NCBI GenBank assembly: GCA_035506575.1
Contig: DATJPD010000055.1
Span: 1 to 64,000 of the forward strand
Length of the DNA stretch: 64,000 nt
Direction: 5' to 3'
DNA from: DATJPD01 sp035506575
Lineage (GTDB): Bacteria > Pseudomonadota > Alphaproteobacteria > CACIAM-22H2
The stretch's first letter is position 1; every line of letters begins with the position of its first letter. Of the stretch, positions 52,037 through 61,226 are shown piece by piece. The translations under genes and the position numbers were made by a program. Below the pieces are notes generated by a model. That model ran no database searches, was not told the origin of the DNA, and saw nothing but the letters and a program-made list of their open reading frames with translations.

Positions 52037-52813
52037 ATGAGCGCCGAGCCGCCCATTCTCGAGGTCCCAATTCTTGAGGTGAGGGGCGTGTGCAAGAGCT
52101 TTGGCGCGCTGCAGGTGGCGCGCGACGTGTCGCTGGCACTGCCGGCGGGCGCCCGGCATGCGCTGATCGGGCCCAACGGTGCGGGGAAGACGACGCTCGT
52201 CCACCTCATCACCGGGCTGCTGCCGCCGTCATCCGGCGCGATCCGCATCGGCGGCCGCGACGTGACGCGCCTCGCGGCCGAGCGCCGGGTCGCTCTGGGG
52301 CTCGCGCGCACCTTCCAGATCAGCTCGCTGTTCCCGGGCCTCACGGTCGCCGAGAACATTGGCCTCGCGGTCGCCGCGCGCACCGGAGTCGAGATCCGTC
52401 CCTGGGGCAGCCTGCGCCGCCAGGCGCAGGTGATCGACGAGGCGGCTTCGATGTTGGAGCAGCTCGGTCTGCTTGCGCTCGCCGGCCGCGCCATAGCCTC
52501 GCTCGCCTACGGTCAGCGCCGCCTGGTGGAGATCGCGCTGGCACTGGCCCTCAAGCCCAAGATCCTGCTGCTCGACGAGCCGGCGGCCGGCGTGGCGTCG
52601 AACGACCGCGGCATGCTGCTCGACCTGCTGCTGAGCCTGCCGGCCGACCTCGCGATCCTGATCATCGAGCACGACATGAGCCTCGTGTTCCGCCTGGCCA
52701 GGCGGATGACCGTGCTCGTCGACGGCGGCATCCTGACCGAGGGCTCGGTCGCCGACGTGCGCGCCGACCCGCGGGTGCGCGACGTCTATCTCGGATCGCG
52801 ACACCATGCCTGA
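52037..52813 (+). CDS. livG: ABC transporter ATP-binding protein LivG
   Basis: 258 aa: Walker A IGPNGAGKTTLVHL, LARTFQISSLFPGLTVAEN, signature region ASLAYGQRRLVEIALAL (AYGQRR replaces LSGGQ, as usual in LivG), Walker B ILLLDEPAAGV and EHDMSLVFRLA. Overlaps livF by 8 bases. Confidence 0.92.
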   Translation: MSAEPPILEVPILEVRGVCKSFGALQVARDVSLALPAGARHALIGPNGAGKTTLVHLITGLLPPSSGAIRIGGRDVTRLAAERRVALGLARTFQISSLFPGLTVAENIGLAVAARTGVEIRPWGSLRRQAQVIDEAASMLEQLGLLALAGRAIASLAYGQRRLVEIALALALKPKILLLDEPAAGVASNDRGMLLDLLLSLPADLAILIIEHDMSLVFRLARRMTVLVDGGILTEGSVADVRADPRVRDVYLGSRHHA

Positions 52814-53519
52814 CCTGCTGGCGCTCGGCGATGTCACGGCGGGCTATGCCGACACGGTGGTGCTCGAGAGCGTCTCGCTTGCCGTAGGCGCCGACGAGGC
52901 CGTCGCGCTGCTCGGCCGCAACGGCGTCGGCAAGACGACCCTGCTTGCCACGATCATGGGCCTCACGACCTTGCGCGCCGGCCGGCTCGCCTTCGCGGGC
53001 CGCGACCTGGTGCCGCTGCCGATCCACGAGCGGGCGGCCCTCGGCCTCGGCTACGTGCCGCAGGAGCGCGAGATCTTTGCCTCGCTGACGGTCGAGGACA
53101 ATCTGCGGGTAGCTAGGCGCCCAGGCCAGTGGACGCACGAGCGCGTCTACGACCTGTTCCCGCGCCTCGCGGCGCGCCGGCGCAACAACGGCAACCAGCT
53201 CTCGGGCGGCGAGCAGCAGATGCTCGCCATCGGCCGGGCACTGGTCGGCAATCCGAAGGTGCTGCTGCTCGACGAGCCGTTCGAGGGGCTCGCCCCGGTT
53301 CTGGTCGACTCGCTGATGGCCGCGCTGCTGCGTCTCCGGCACGAAAGCCGTATCGCGATGATCCTCGTGGAGCAGCATGTCGAGCTGGCGCTCGAGGTCA
53401 CGCGGCGCGCGGTCGTGCTCGACAAAGGCCAAGTCGTCTGGGAGGGCGACAGTGCCGCGTTGGCCGCGGACCGCGAGCGGCTGGGCGTGCTGATCGGATT
53501 GCAGGAGATGCCGGCTTAG
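52806..53519 (+). CDS. livF: ABC transporter ATP-binding protein LivF
   Basis: 237 aa: Walker A LGRNGVGKTTLLATI, YVPQEREIFASLTVEDNL, signature NQLSGGEQQMLAIGRAL, Walker B VLLLDEPFEGLAP, VEQHVELALE. Last gene of the liv operon; its stop overlaps the stop of the convergent chrA gene by four bases. Confidence 0.93.
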   Translation: MPDLLALGDVTAGYADTVVLESVSLAVGADEAVALLGRNGVGKTTLLATIMGLTTLRAGRLAFAGRDLVPLPIHERAALGLGYVPQEREIFASLTVEDNLRVARRPGQWTHERVYDLFPRLAARRRNNGNQLSGGEQQMLAIGRALVGNPKVLLLDEPFEGLAPVLVDSLMAALLRLRHESRIAMILVEQHVELALEVTRRAVVLDKGQVVWEGDSAALAADRERLGVLIGLQEMPA

Positions 53520-54739
53520 CCGAGGGCGGCACTCGCCAGCGCGGCCGTGACGCAGAAGACCACGACGGCGAGAGGGGGCGTGCGCCAGCGCTCGAGCAGC
53601 ATCAGCCCGGCCGCCGCGATCGCGACGTCACGGCCGTTGAGGACGGCACTCGTCCAGATGGGGCTATAGAGGGCAGCTCCCAGCACGCCGACCACGGCTG
53701 CGTTGATCCCGGCCAAGGCGCCGCGCGCCGCCGGATGGTGGCCGAGCCAGGTCCACAGCGGCAGCCCCGCCACGGCGACCAGGATGCCCGGCAGGAAGAT
53801 GAACACGAGCGCCAGGCCGGACCACAGCAGTGCCGCGCCGGCAGGGGCGACAACCGCCCCGAGATACGCCGAAAACGTGAACAGCGGGCCGGGCACCGCC
53901 TGGGCCATGCCATAGCCCGCGAGGAACGCGTCATCGGAAATCCAGCCGCTCGGCACCAGCGCATCGCGCAGCAGCGGCAGCACGACGTGGCCGCCGCCGA
54001 ACACGAGGGCGCCTGACTGATAGAAGACCGCCGACAGGGCTGGCAGCTGGTGCGGGGCTGCCTGGATCACGAACGGGCAGAGGAGAAGCAGGGCGAGGAA
54101 CACGACCAGCGCCACGCCGCCGGTCCGCAAGCCGACCGGCATCGCCGGCAGTGCCGCGAGATTGGTCACGTTGCGGCACAAGATCGCACCGCCCACCGCC
54201 CCGCCGATCAGCGCCGCCAGTTGCGTCCACGGCCCGCCCACAATCAGCAGCAAGGCCGCCGCAAGCAGCGCCAGGGCGGCGCGCGTGCGGTCGGGGCACA
54301 GTTTCTGCGCCATGCTCCACACCGCCTGCGCCACTACGGCGACGGCGACCAGCTTCAATCCGTGGAGCACGGCGTCGGTCGCCGCCCCCTGCAGGCGTGG
54401 GGCCAGGATCGCGAACGCAAACATCACGATCGCCGAGGGCAGGCTGAAGCCCACCCACGCCGCGAGCCCGCCGAGCCAGCCGGCGCGCTTCAGGCCGATC
54501 AGGAACCCGACCTGGCTGCTCGCCGGGCCTGGCGCCATCTGGCACAGCGCGACCAGGCCCGCGTACTCGTCGGCTGACAGCCACTGCCGCTGCCGGACAT
54601 AGGTGCGCTCGAAATAACCCAGATGCGCGATCGGCCCGCCGAACGAGGTGAGCCCGAGCCCGAGGGCCGTGCCGAAGACCTCGGCGGCGCTGCCGCGTGG
54701 GCCTGCGACCGGGGCCGCGGTGGACGTGGTGCCGCTCAT
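53516..54739 (-). CDS. chrA: chromate transporter, ChrA family
   Basis: 407 aa from ATG at 54739 (a longer frame runs to 54823). Two ChrA half-domains: SFGGPIAHLGYFERTYV and the second SGALVFGGGHVVLPLLRDALV, with LCQMAPGPASSQVGFLIG and AVPGPLFTFSAYLGA. About ten to twelve helices. Exports chromate in known members; many relatives are of unproven function. Divergent from the multicopper-oxidase gene. Confidence 0.9.
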   Translation of the reverse strand: MSGTTSTAAPVAGPRGSAAEVFGTALGLGLTSFGGPIAHLGYFERTYVRQRQWLSADEYAGLVALCQMAPGPASSQVGFLIGLKRAGWLGGLAAWVGFSLPSAIVMFAFAILAPRLQGAATDAVLHGLKLVAVAVVAQAVWSMAQKLCPDRTRAALALLAAALLLIVGGPWTQLAALIGGAVGGAILCRNVTNLAALPAMPVGLRTGGVALVVFLALLLLCPFVIQAAPHQLPALSAVFYQSGALVFGGGHVVLPLLRDALVPSGWISDDAFLAGYGMAQAVPGPLFTFSAYLGAVVAPAGAALLWSGLALVFIFLPGILVAVAGLPLWTWLGHHPAARGALAGINAAVVGVLGAALYSPIWTSAVLNGRDVAIAAAGLMLLERWRTPPLAVVVFCVTAALASAALG

Positions 54740-54868
54740 AGGGTCGGGTCCGATTTGTGACGGCGTGGCGGGCGTGTGGTCGGTCCGCAGCGCTGAATAG
54801 TACAGCTGGTCCACGTGCGCCATCGAAATTCGCTATAGTCCTTCGGGGTCTGTTCAGGCGAGGTGGCT

Positions 54869-56338
54869 GTGCCCCTTGATCGACGTGAGTTTCTCCGGCT
54901 TGGCGGCGCGTCGGCGCTCGCTGCCGGCCTGGGCCAGGGCCGGGGCATCCCGGGAGCCTTGGCGCAGACCACGACCGCCTCGCAGGGCGCGGCGGATCAC
55001 ACGCTGCGCATCGCAACCGGGCTCGTGGAGCTGGCGCCCGACCACATCGTCTCGACCACGCTCTACAACGGCCAGTTTCCGGGGCCGTTGCTGCGCTTCA
55101 AGGAAGGCCAGCGCGTCACGGTCGACGTCCACAACGACACCGACACGCCCGAGCTCGTGCACTGGCACGGGCAGATGATCCCAAGCGATGTCGACGGGGC
55201 GGCGGAGGAAGGTACCCCGTTCGTCCCGGCGCACGGCATGCGGCGCATCTCCTTCGTGCCGAAGCCTGCGGGCTTGCGGTTCGTCCATACGCATGTCGCA
55301 GCCCACGCCGACCTCGGCCGCGGCACCTACACGGGACAGGCGGCCCCGGTCTATATCGAGCCGCGGCGGGAGCCCGGCTCGTTCGACCAGGAGATCTTCC
55401 TGACCCTGAAGGAGTTCGGCCCGACCTTCAGCCGCGGCGGCGACATGGCGATGGACATGCTCGCGGGCTCGGCGAGCCCGGGGTTGAAGCAGGTCGGCAA
55501 GCTGGCGGACCAGCAGTTCAAAGGTCCCAAGGGATTCGAAGTCGGTTACGAATATTTCGCCATCAACGGCCGCATGCTGGGCCACGGCGAGCCCATCCGT
55601 GTGAAGCCGGGCCAGCGGGTGCTCTTTCACGTGCTGAATGCGAGTGCCACTGAGATCCGCAGCCTGGCCCTGCCGGGTCATACGTTCCGCGTGGTGGCGC
55701 TCGACGGCAACCCCGTGCCGGTCCCGGCCGACGTGCCGGTCCTGTGGCTCGGCACCGCCGAGCGCATTTCGGCGATCGTCGAGATGAAGCATCCGGGGGT
55801 GTGGATCCTCGGCGACCTCGCCGATGACGACCGCAAGCACGGCATGGGCATCGTGGTCGAATACGCCGGGCGCAAGGGCAAGCCGCAATGGGCGAAGCCG
55901 AGGCCCTTCAAGTGGGACTACACGCGCTTTGCGCGCCCAGGGGCGGCGGCGCCGGCGCCCGACCAGACCATCGAGATGCTCGTGGTGAAGCAGAACGCCG
56001 CCCAGCACGGGTTCAACGTCTGGACGCTGAACGGAGAAGCCTTCTCGATGCAGACGATGAAGCCGGCGTATACGATCGAGCGGGGTCGCCGCTACCGGCT
56101 CAAGCTGCGCAATGCCAGCGACGACATCCATCCGGTCCATCTGCACCGGCACAGCTTCGAGCTGATCCGCATCGGCGGCAAGCCGACGTCAGGTCTCATC
56201 AAGGACGTGGTGATGCTGGGCGGCTACCAGGAGGCGGAGTTCGACTTCACGGCCGACAATCCCGGCGTGACCTTGTTCCACTGCCATCAGCAGCTGCACA
56301 TGGATTTCGGCTTCATGGCGTTGTTCAACTACGCCTGA
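54869..56338 (+). CDS. multicopper oxidase (Tat-exported)
   Basis: 489 aa; GTG at 54869 has GAGG five bases upstream, while GTG at 54863 overlaps that site. Tat signal DRREFLRLGGASALAAG, with cleavage near GALAQ. Copper motifs HWHG and HTHV in domain 1, HPVHLHRH and HCHQQLH in domain 3: all four type 2/3 HxH pairs are present. The T1 site has Cys, two His, and a Phe at the axial position where many enzymes have Met, a change associated with high redox potential. Oxidises metal ions or phenols in the periplasm; the substrate is unknown. Confidence 0.88.
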   Translation: MPLDRREFLRLGGASALAAGLGQGRGIPGALAQTTTASQGAADHTLRIATGLVELAPDHIVSTTLYNGQFPGPLLRFKEGQRVTVDVHNDTDTPELVHWHGQMIPSDVDGAAEEGTPFVPAHGMRRISFVPKPAGLRFVHTHVAAHADLGRGTYTGQAAPVYIEPRREPGSFDQEIFLTLKEFGPTFSRGGDMAMDMLAGSASPGLKQVGKLADQQFKGPKGFEVGYEYFAINGRMLGHGEPIRVKPGQRVLFHVLNASATEIRSLALPGHTFRVVALDGNPVPVPADVPVLWLGTAERISAIVEMKHPGVWILGDLADDDRKHGMGIVVEYAGRKGKPQWAKPRPFKWDYTRFARPGAAAPAPDQTIEMLVVKQNAAQHGFNVWTLNGEAFSMQTMKPAYTIERGRRYRLKLRNASDDIHPVHLHRHSFELIRIGGKPTSGLIKDVVMLGGYQEAEFDFTADNPGVTLFHCHQQLHMDFGFMALFNYA

Positions 56339-56343
56339 TCGGG

Positions 56344-57117
56344 ATGACAGTGCCATCGCAGCGATGGGTGTTCGTGCCGGCTGCGGCCTTGCTGCTGTGG
56401 GGCGGTGGCGCGCTGGCGCAGACCGACGAGATCCAGGTCTACAACGCCGAGATCAACGAGCCTGGTCAGGCCAGCATCGAGCTCCACAACAACTACACCC
56501 CGATCGGGCGCAAGACGCCGGACTTCCGCGGCGGGGTGATTCCGGAAGGAACGCTCAACGGCGTGCCGGAATGGGCCTACGGAGTTACCGACTGGTTTGA
56601 GGCCGGCCTCTACATGCCGCTCTACTCCTACGCGTCGCGCCAGGACCAGTTCACGCTCAACGGCTTCAAGACCCGTTTCCTGTTCGTCCAGCCGCACGCG
56701 GCCGAGCATCAGTTCTTCTACGGGATCAATTTCGAATTCAGCTACAACGCGCATTACTGGGAGCCGACCCGCTTCAGCCAGGAGATCCGCCCGATCCTCG
56801 GCTGGCGCTTCGGGCCGGTCGACTTCATCATCAATCCGATCATCGACAACAACTGGCATGGAGTCCGCTCGCTCGACTTCGCGCCCGCCGAGCGGCTCGA
56901 CTACAATCTGTCGCCGACCTGGGCGGTGGCGCTCGAGCACTATTCCGATTACGGCGAGTTCCACAAATTCGCGGGTGTCAACGACCAGCAGCATATGCTG
57001 TTCGCGGTCGTCGACTATTCGACAGACCGCTTCGATGTCGAAGCAGGCATCGGCCACGGGTTCACGGCGGCCTCCGATGATCTGGTGTTGAAGCTGATCC
57101 TCGGACACCCGTTTTGA
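56344..57117 (+). CDS. possible outer-membrane or periplasmic beta-rich protein
   Basis: 257 aa, signal peptide (about 1-25, ending GALAQ). Aromatic-rich, alternating sequence (YNYTPIG, LYMPLYSYA, FYGINFEFSYNAHYW, GVRSLDFAPAERLDYNL) and a C-terminal Phe, as in beta-barrel outer-membrane proteins. Six bases after the oxidase and coupled to the MFS gene by TGATG, so it is in the same operon. Family not named. Confidence 0.7.
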   Translation: MTVPSQRWVFVPAAALLLWGGGALAQTDEIQVYNAEINEPGQASIELHNNYTPIGRKTPDFRGGVIPEGTLNGVPEWAYGVTDWFEAGLYMPLYSYASRQDQFTLNGFKTRFLFVQPHAAEHQFFYGINFEFSYNAHYWEPTRFSQEIRPILGWRFGPVDFIINPIIDNNWHGVRSLDFAPAERLDYNLSPTWAVALEHYSDYGEFHKFAGVNDQQHMLFAVVDYSTDRFDVEAGIGHGFTAASDDLVLKLILGHPF

Positions 57118-58301
57118 TGGCCGTGCCGACGCGCGAACCCTGGACGGACACCTCGCGCCTCCGCTTCGTGCTCCTGTTCGGCGCGGTCAATCTGTTCGCC
57201 GACATGACCTACGAGGGCGCCCGCAGCATCATCGGCGTGTACATGGCGGGGCTGGGGGCCAGCGCGCTGGTGGTCGGTGCCGTGTCGGGATTCGGCGAGC
57301 TCCTGGGCTATACCTTGCGGCTGGCCTCGGGACGCTGGGCCGACCGGACGCGCCTTTACTGGCCCGCCACCTTGGCCGGCTACCTCGTTCAGATGCTGGC
57401 GGTGCCGGCGCTGGCGCTGGTCGGTACGTGGCCGCACGCGGCGGTTCTGGTCCTGGCCGAACGGACCGGGCGCGCGACCCGGACCCCGCCTCGCGACGTC
57501 ATGCTGGCCGAGGCTGGCGAGCGGATGGGTCGCGGCTGGGCGTTCGGCCTCAACGAGGCGCTGGACCAGCTGGGCGCATTGATCGGCCCGATTGCAGTGG
57601 CGGCGATCCTGTTCGTCTGGCGCGACGCGCATCCGGCCTTTGGTGCCCTGGCCGTGCCCGCCCTTGTCACGCTGTTGCTGGTCTTCGGGCTGTGCGTTGC
57701 TTATCCGAACGCGGGCCGAGCCGCGCGCGAGGCCGTGCCGGCTGCGGACCGGCCATATCCCGCGGCATTCTGGTGGTATGCCGCCGCCGGAGCCCTCGTG
57801 GCCTTCGGCTTCGCGGACTACTCGCTCATCGCCTATCACGACACGAAGGCGGCCATCGTGCCGCACCCCTGGATCCCGGTGTTCTACGCGCTTGCGATGG
57901 GAGCTGGTGGCGCAGGCTCGCTGGTTATGGGCAAGCTGTTCGACCGGCACGGCCTGCGGGTGCTGGTGCCGCTCACCATCGTGGTCGCGGCCTACGCGCC
58001 GCTCGCGTTCTCGGACGACGTCGCCTTGGCGGTGGCCGGGGCTCTCCTGTGGGGCCTCGGCCTTGGCGCGCATGAATCGGTGATGCAGGCAGCCGTGGCC
58101 CAGATGGTCCCGCAGACGCGCCTGGGATCCGCCTACGGCCTGTTCGGGGCCATCTTCGGAGTCGCCTGGTTCCTCGGCAGTGCCGTTCTGGGCGCGCTCT
58201 ACGACGCGTCGATTCCGGCCTGCGCTGCCGTCGCCACAGCGGCCGAACTACTTGCAATTATACCGCTCCTGATGGCGGCTCGCTATCCCGCATCGCGTTG
58301 A
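57117..58301 (+). CDS. MFS transporter
   Basis: 394 aa, about twelve helices. Loop GRWADRTRLYWPA fits the MFS loop 2-3 motif. ATG at 57117 overlaps the preceding stop. Likely exports a product or substrate of the oxidase operon; no specific family indicated. Confidence 0.85.
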   Translation: MAVPTREPWTDTSRLRFVLLFGAVNLFADMTYEGARSIIGVYMAGLGASALVVGAVSGFGELLGYTLRLASGRWADRTRLYWPATLAGYLVQMLAVPALALVGTWPHAAVLVLAERTGRATRTPPRDVMLAEAGERMGRGWAFGLNEALDQLGALIGPIAVAAILFVWRDAHPAFGALAVPALVTLLLVFGLCVAYPNAGRAAREAVPAADRPYPAAFWWYAAAGALVAFGFADYSLIAYHDTKAAIVPHPWIPVFYALAMGAGGAGSLVMGKLFDRHGLRVLVPLTIVVAAYAPLAFSDDVALAVAGALLWGLGLGAHESVMQAAVAQMVPQTRLGSAYGLFGAIFGVAWFLGSAVLGALYDASIPACAAVATAAELLAIIPLLMAARYPASR

Positions 58302-58446
58302 TTTACTTTCATAATATCGCCCATTCAGCAGTTGTTCATCATTCCGCATTAGGCATGCGGTAACGAGAACGTCTGGGACCATGACCTCCGGAACCTCTGC
58401 CTCCCTTAAGGGCGTCAAGCCAAGCCGCATCGCGGGCTGCTGATCC

Positions 58447-60726
58447 ATGCCGCCTCTCCCCATCGGTCGGCGCCGGCGGACGATGCAGTTCTGGCTCGGG
58501 TGGCTGGTGGTCGGCTGCATCCTGCCGGCGGCCCTGGTCGCCGGCGCCCTGATCTTCGAATCCTATGAGCGCGAGCGCGCCAGCATGGAGCGCGACATGG
58601 TCTCCACGGCGCGCGCGCTGATGCAGGCGGTCGATGCCGACCTCGAGGGCATCCAGCAGATCCTGCAGGCGCTCTCGGTGTCGCGGACCCTTCAGAGCGG
58701 CGACCTGAAAGCCTTTTACGCCGAAGCGCAGGCGCTGCTGCCGACCCAGGTGGGCAGCAACATCGTCATGCACGACCTGACGGGCCAGCAGATCCTGAAC
58801 ACGATCAAGCCGTTCGGCTCGCCGCTGCCGCGGGAAACCGACCTGCGCATGGTCAATCGCGCGATCGAGACCGGCAAGCCGGTGGTGTCCGATCTGTTCA
58901 AGGGGCCGGCGACCGGGCGCATGGTGCTCGGCATGTCGGCGCCGGTGTTCGTGGACGGCAAGATCAAATACCTGGTCGGCATGGGCATGTTCTCGCATCG
59001 TCTCGGCGAGGTGCTGCAGCGGCAGAAGATCGCGGCCGGCTGGATCGTGTCCATTCTCGACCGCTCGGGGACGATCGGCGCGCGCACCGAGGACGAGGAC
59101 AGTTATATCGGCAAGAAGGCCCCGGCGGACCTTCTGCAGCGGGCGACGGCGGCCGACGAAGGCGCGTATGAGACCGTCAACGAGGCGGGTGTCTCCACCT
59201 TCGAGGCGTTCAGCCGATCGCCGCGGAGCGGCTGGATGATCGCGTTCTCGGTGCCGGCGAGCGTCGTGACGGCCGGCCTTCAGCGGGCGCTGATGATCAA
59301 CGTGGCGTTGGCGCTGGTGGTCCTGCTGCTGGGCGTTCTGCTCGCGAAATCCATTGCCGGCCGCATGACGCGCTCCCTGAACGCGCTGGTGGCGCCGGCG
59401 CTGGCGCTGGGCTCCAACGAGAAACTGGACGTCCCTCCGGTCGAGATCGAGGAGGTCAACGAGCTGGGGCGGGCGCTCGCGAAGGCGGCGGAGCTCATCG
59501 AGGCCCGCGCCAAGGAGCGCGACGAGGCGGCGCAGAGCGAGCGCCGGATGATGGTCGAGAAGCAGGCCTCCGACGACGCCAATCGCGCCAAGTCGGAATT
59601 CCTGGCGCTCATGAGCCACGAGCTGCGCACGCCGCTGAACGCCATCCTGGGCTTCGCGCAAATCCTCGATGGCGAAAACTTCGGAGCCGTGACCGCGAAG
59701 CAGAAGGAATTCATCGACGAGATCCTGGCGAGCGGCGGCCATCTCCTCGAGCTCATCAACGACATCCTCGATCTCAGCAAGATCGAGGCCGGGAAGCTCT
59801 CTGTCTCGATGGAACGCGTCGACCTCGTGCCGCTCATGAAGTCGGTCGTCGCCACCTTGGAGCAATCCGCCCGCAAGGTGGACATCAGCGTCGTCCCGCA
59901 CGATTTCGGCCTCGCCATGCCCGCGCTGATGACCGATCGCGTGCGCCTGGCGCAGGTTCTGATCAACCTCGGCTCGAACGCGGTCAAGTACAACCGGCCC
60001 AAGGGGATCGTGAGCTTCTCGTACGAGGAGATCGGCGACAAGGTGCGGATCGCGGTCAGGGATACCGGAATCGGCATCCCTGTCGCCCGGCAGGCCGAGC
60101 TGTTTCAGCCCTTCAGCCGGCTGGGCGCCGAGGCTCGGGCCATCGAGGGCACCGGCGTCGGCCTGGCCCTCAGCCGCCGTCTGATCGAGCTCATGGGCGG
60201 GGGCATCGGCTTTTCCAGCATTCTCGCCGAGGGCAGCTGCTTCTGGGTGGACATCCCGGTGTATGGCAAGGCCTCGGTCGACGAGACCGAGGGCAACGCG
60301 GCGGACCTGCGGCCGGCGGCCGAGCTGTCGGGCTTCTCGGTCCTGTACGTCGAAGACAATCCGGCGAACCTCGCCCTGGTCCGCAATATCTTCGCCCCGC
60401 TCCGCGACGTCACGATGATCGAGGCGACGGACGGCACAACGGGCATCGCATTGGCCGCGCGCCATCGCCCTGACGTGATCATCCTCGACATCAATCTGCC
60501 GGATATCAGCGGCTATGAAGTGCTCCGGCAGATCAAACGCTTGCCCTACCTGATCGGCACCCCGGTTCTGGCGCTGAGCGCCGGCGTATTGCCTTACGAG
60601 ATCCAGCGTGGAGTGGACGCCGGATTTTACAGCTATCTCACCAAGCCGCTGAACGTGAAGCACTTCCTCCGTGTCGTGCAGGCGGCCCTGTCCAGCCGGG
60701 GTATCGCGGTCACGGCTGCTCAATAG
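58447..60726 (+). CDS. hybrid sensor histidine kinase
   Basis: 759 aa. Transmembrane helix (about 15-37), a periplasmic dCache-like sensor domain (about 40-280), second helix (about 282-304), a linker, HisKA with SHELRTPLN (H391), HATPase with NLGSNAVKYN (N-box), DTGIGI and GTGVGLALS, and a C-terminal receiver domain with phosphoacceptor D681 (ILDINLPDISGYEV) and the YLTKP lysine. A phosphorelay protein without a dedicated output regulator next to it. Stop overlaps the marR stop by seven bases. Confidence 0.93.
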   Translation: MPPLPIGRRRRTMQFWLGWLVVGCILPAALVAGALIFESYERERASMERDMVSTARALMQAVDADLEGIQQILQALSVSRTLQSGDLKAFYAEAQALLPTQVGSNIVMHDLTGQQILNTIKPFGSPLPRETDLRMVNRAIETGKPVVSDLFKGPATGRMVLGMSAPVFVDGKIKYLVGMGMFSHRLGEVLQRQKIAAGWIVSILDRSGTIGARTEDEDSYIGKKAPADLLQRATAADEGAYETVNEAGVSTFEAFSRSPRSGWMIAFSVPASVVTAGLQRALMINVALALVVLLLGVLLAKSIAGRMTRSLNALVAPALALGSNEKLDVPPVEIEEVNELGRALAKAAELIEARAKERDEAAQSERRMMVEKQASDDANRAKSEFLALMSHELRTPLNAILGFAQILDGENFGAVTAKQKEFIDEILASGGHLLELINDILDLSKIEAGKLSVSMERVDLVPLMKSVVATLEQSARKVDISVVPHDFGLAMPALMTDRVRLAQVLINLGSNAVKYNRPKGIVSFSYEEIGDKVRIAVRDTGIGIPVARQAELFQPFSRLGAEARAIEGTGVGLALSRRLIELMGGGIGFSSILAEGSCFWVDIPVYGKASVDETEGNAADLRPAAELSGFSVLYVEDNPANLALVRNIFAPLRDVTMIEATDGTTGIALAARHRPDVIILDINLPDISGYEVLRQIKRLPYLIGTPVLALSAGVLPYEIQRGVDAGFYSYLTKPLNVKHFLRVVQAALSSRGIAVTAAQ

Positions 60727-61226
60727 CGGCGTTCGAGCTCGTCGATGCGCTGATCGAGGGTCTGCAGAAGCTTGATCAGGCTCGTCAGCGATTTGGAATC
60801 GAGCACCTGCACGAAGGCGCTGTCCCACGTCGCCAGCGAGTCCACCACGCCGCGATATTTGGCTTTTCCCGCGCGCGTGAGCTTGAGCTCCACCTTGCGC
60901 CGATCTTCCGGGTCGCGGTGGCCGGTGACGAGGCCCTGGCGGACCAGCCGGTCGGTCGTGCGGCTGACCCGGACCTTGTCGAGGGTGGAGCGCTCGGCCA
61001 CTTCCTTCGTCGACAGCGGCGAGAAGGTGCCGATCAACAGCAGCACCTTCCACTCGTCGATCGACAGCCCGACCCGCTTCTTGATGTAGGCGCTCTTCGC
61101 CCGCGAGCCGCGCAGGGCGAGCTTGTAGAGCTTGTACGGCACCGCATGCTCGAGCACCTCGAGCCCGAGCAGGCGGGACGTATCGGCCGCGAGTGCCGCG
61201 TCGCGCTGCGGATTGAGGGCGTTCAT
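60720..61226 (-). CDS. MarR-family transcriptional regulator
   Basis: 168 aa from ATG at 61226, which overlaps the preceding stop (ATGA). Winged helix: FSPLSTKEVAERSTLDKVRVSRTTDRLVRQGLV and a RDPEDRRKVELKLT wing. Dimer helices at both ends. Last gene of the operon with the BKACE enzyme; probably controls it. A palindrome at 63333-63350 is a candidate site. Confidence 0.88.
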   Translation of the reverse strand: MNALNPQRDAALAADTSRLLGLEVLEHAVPYKLYKLALRGSRAKSAYIKKRVGLSIDEWKVLLLIGTFSPLSTKEVAERSTLDKVRVSRTTDRLVRQGLVTGHRDPEDRRKVELKLTRAGKAKYRGVVDSLATWDSAFVQVLDSKSLTSLIKLLQTLDQRIDELERRY

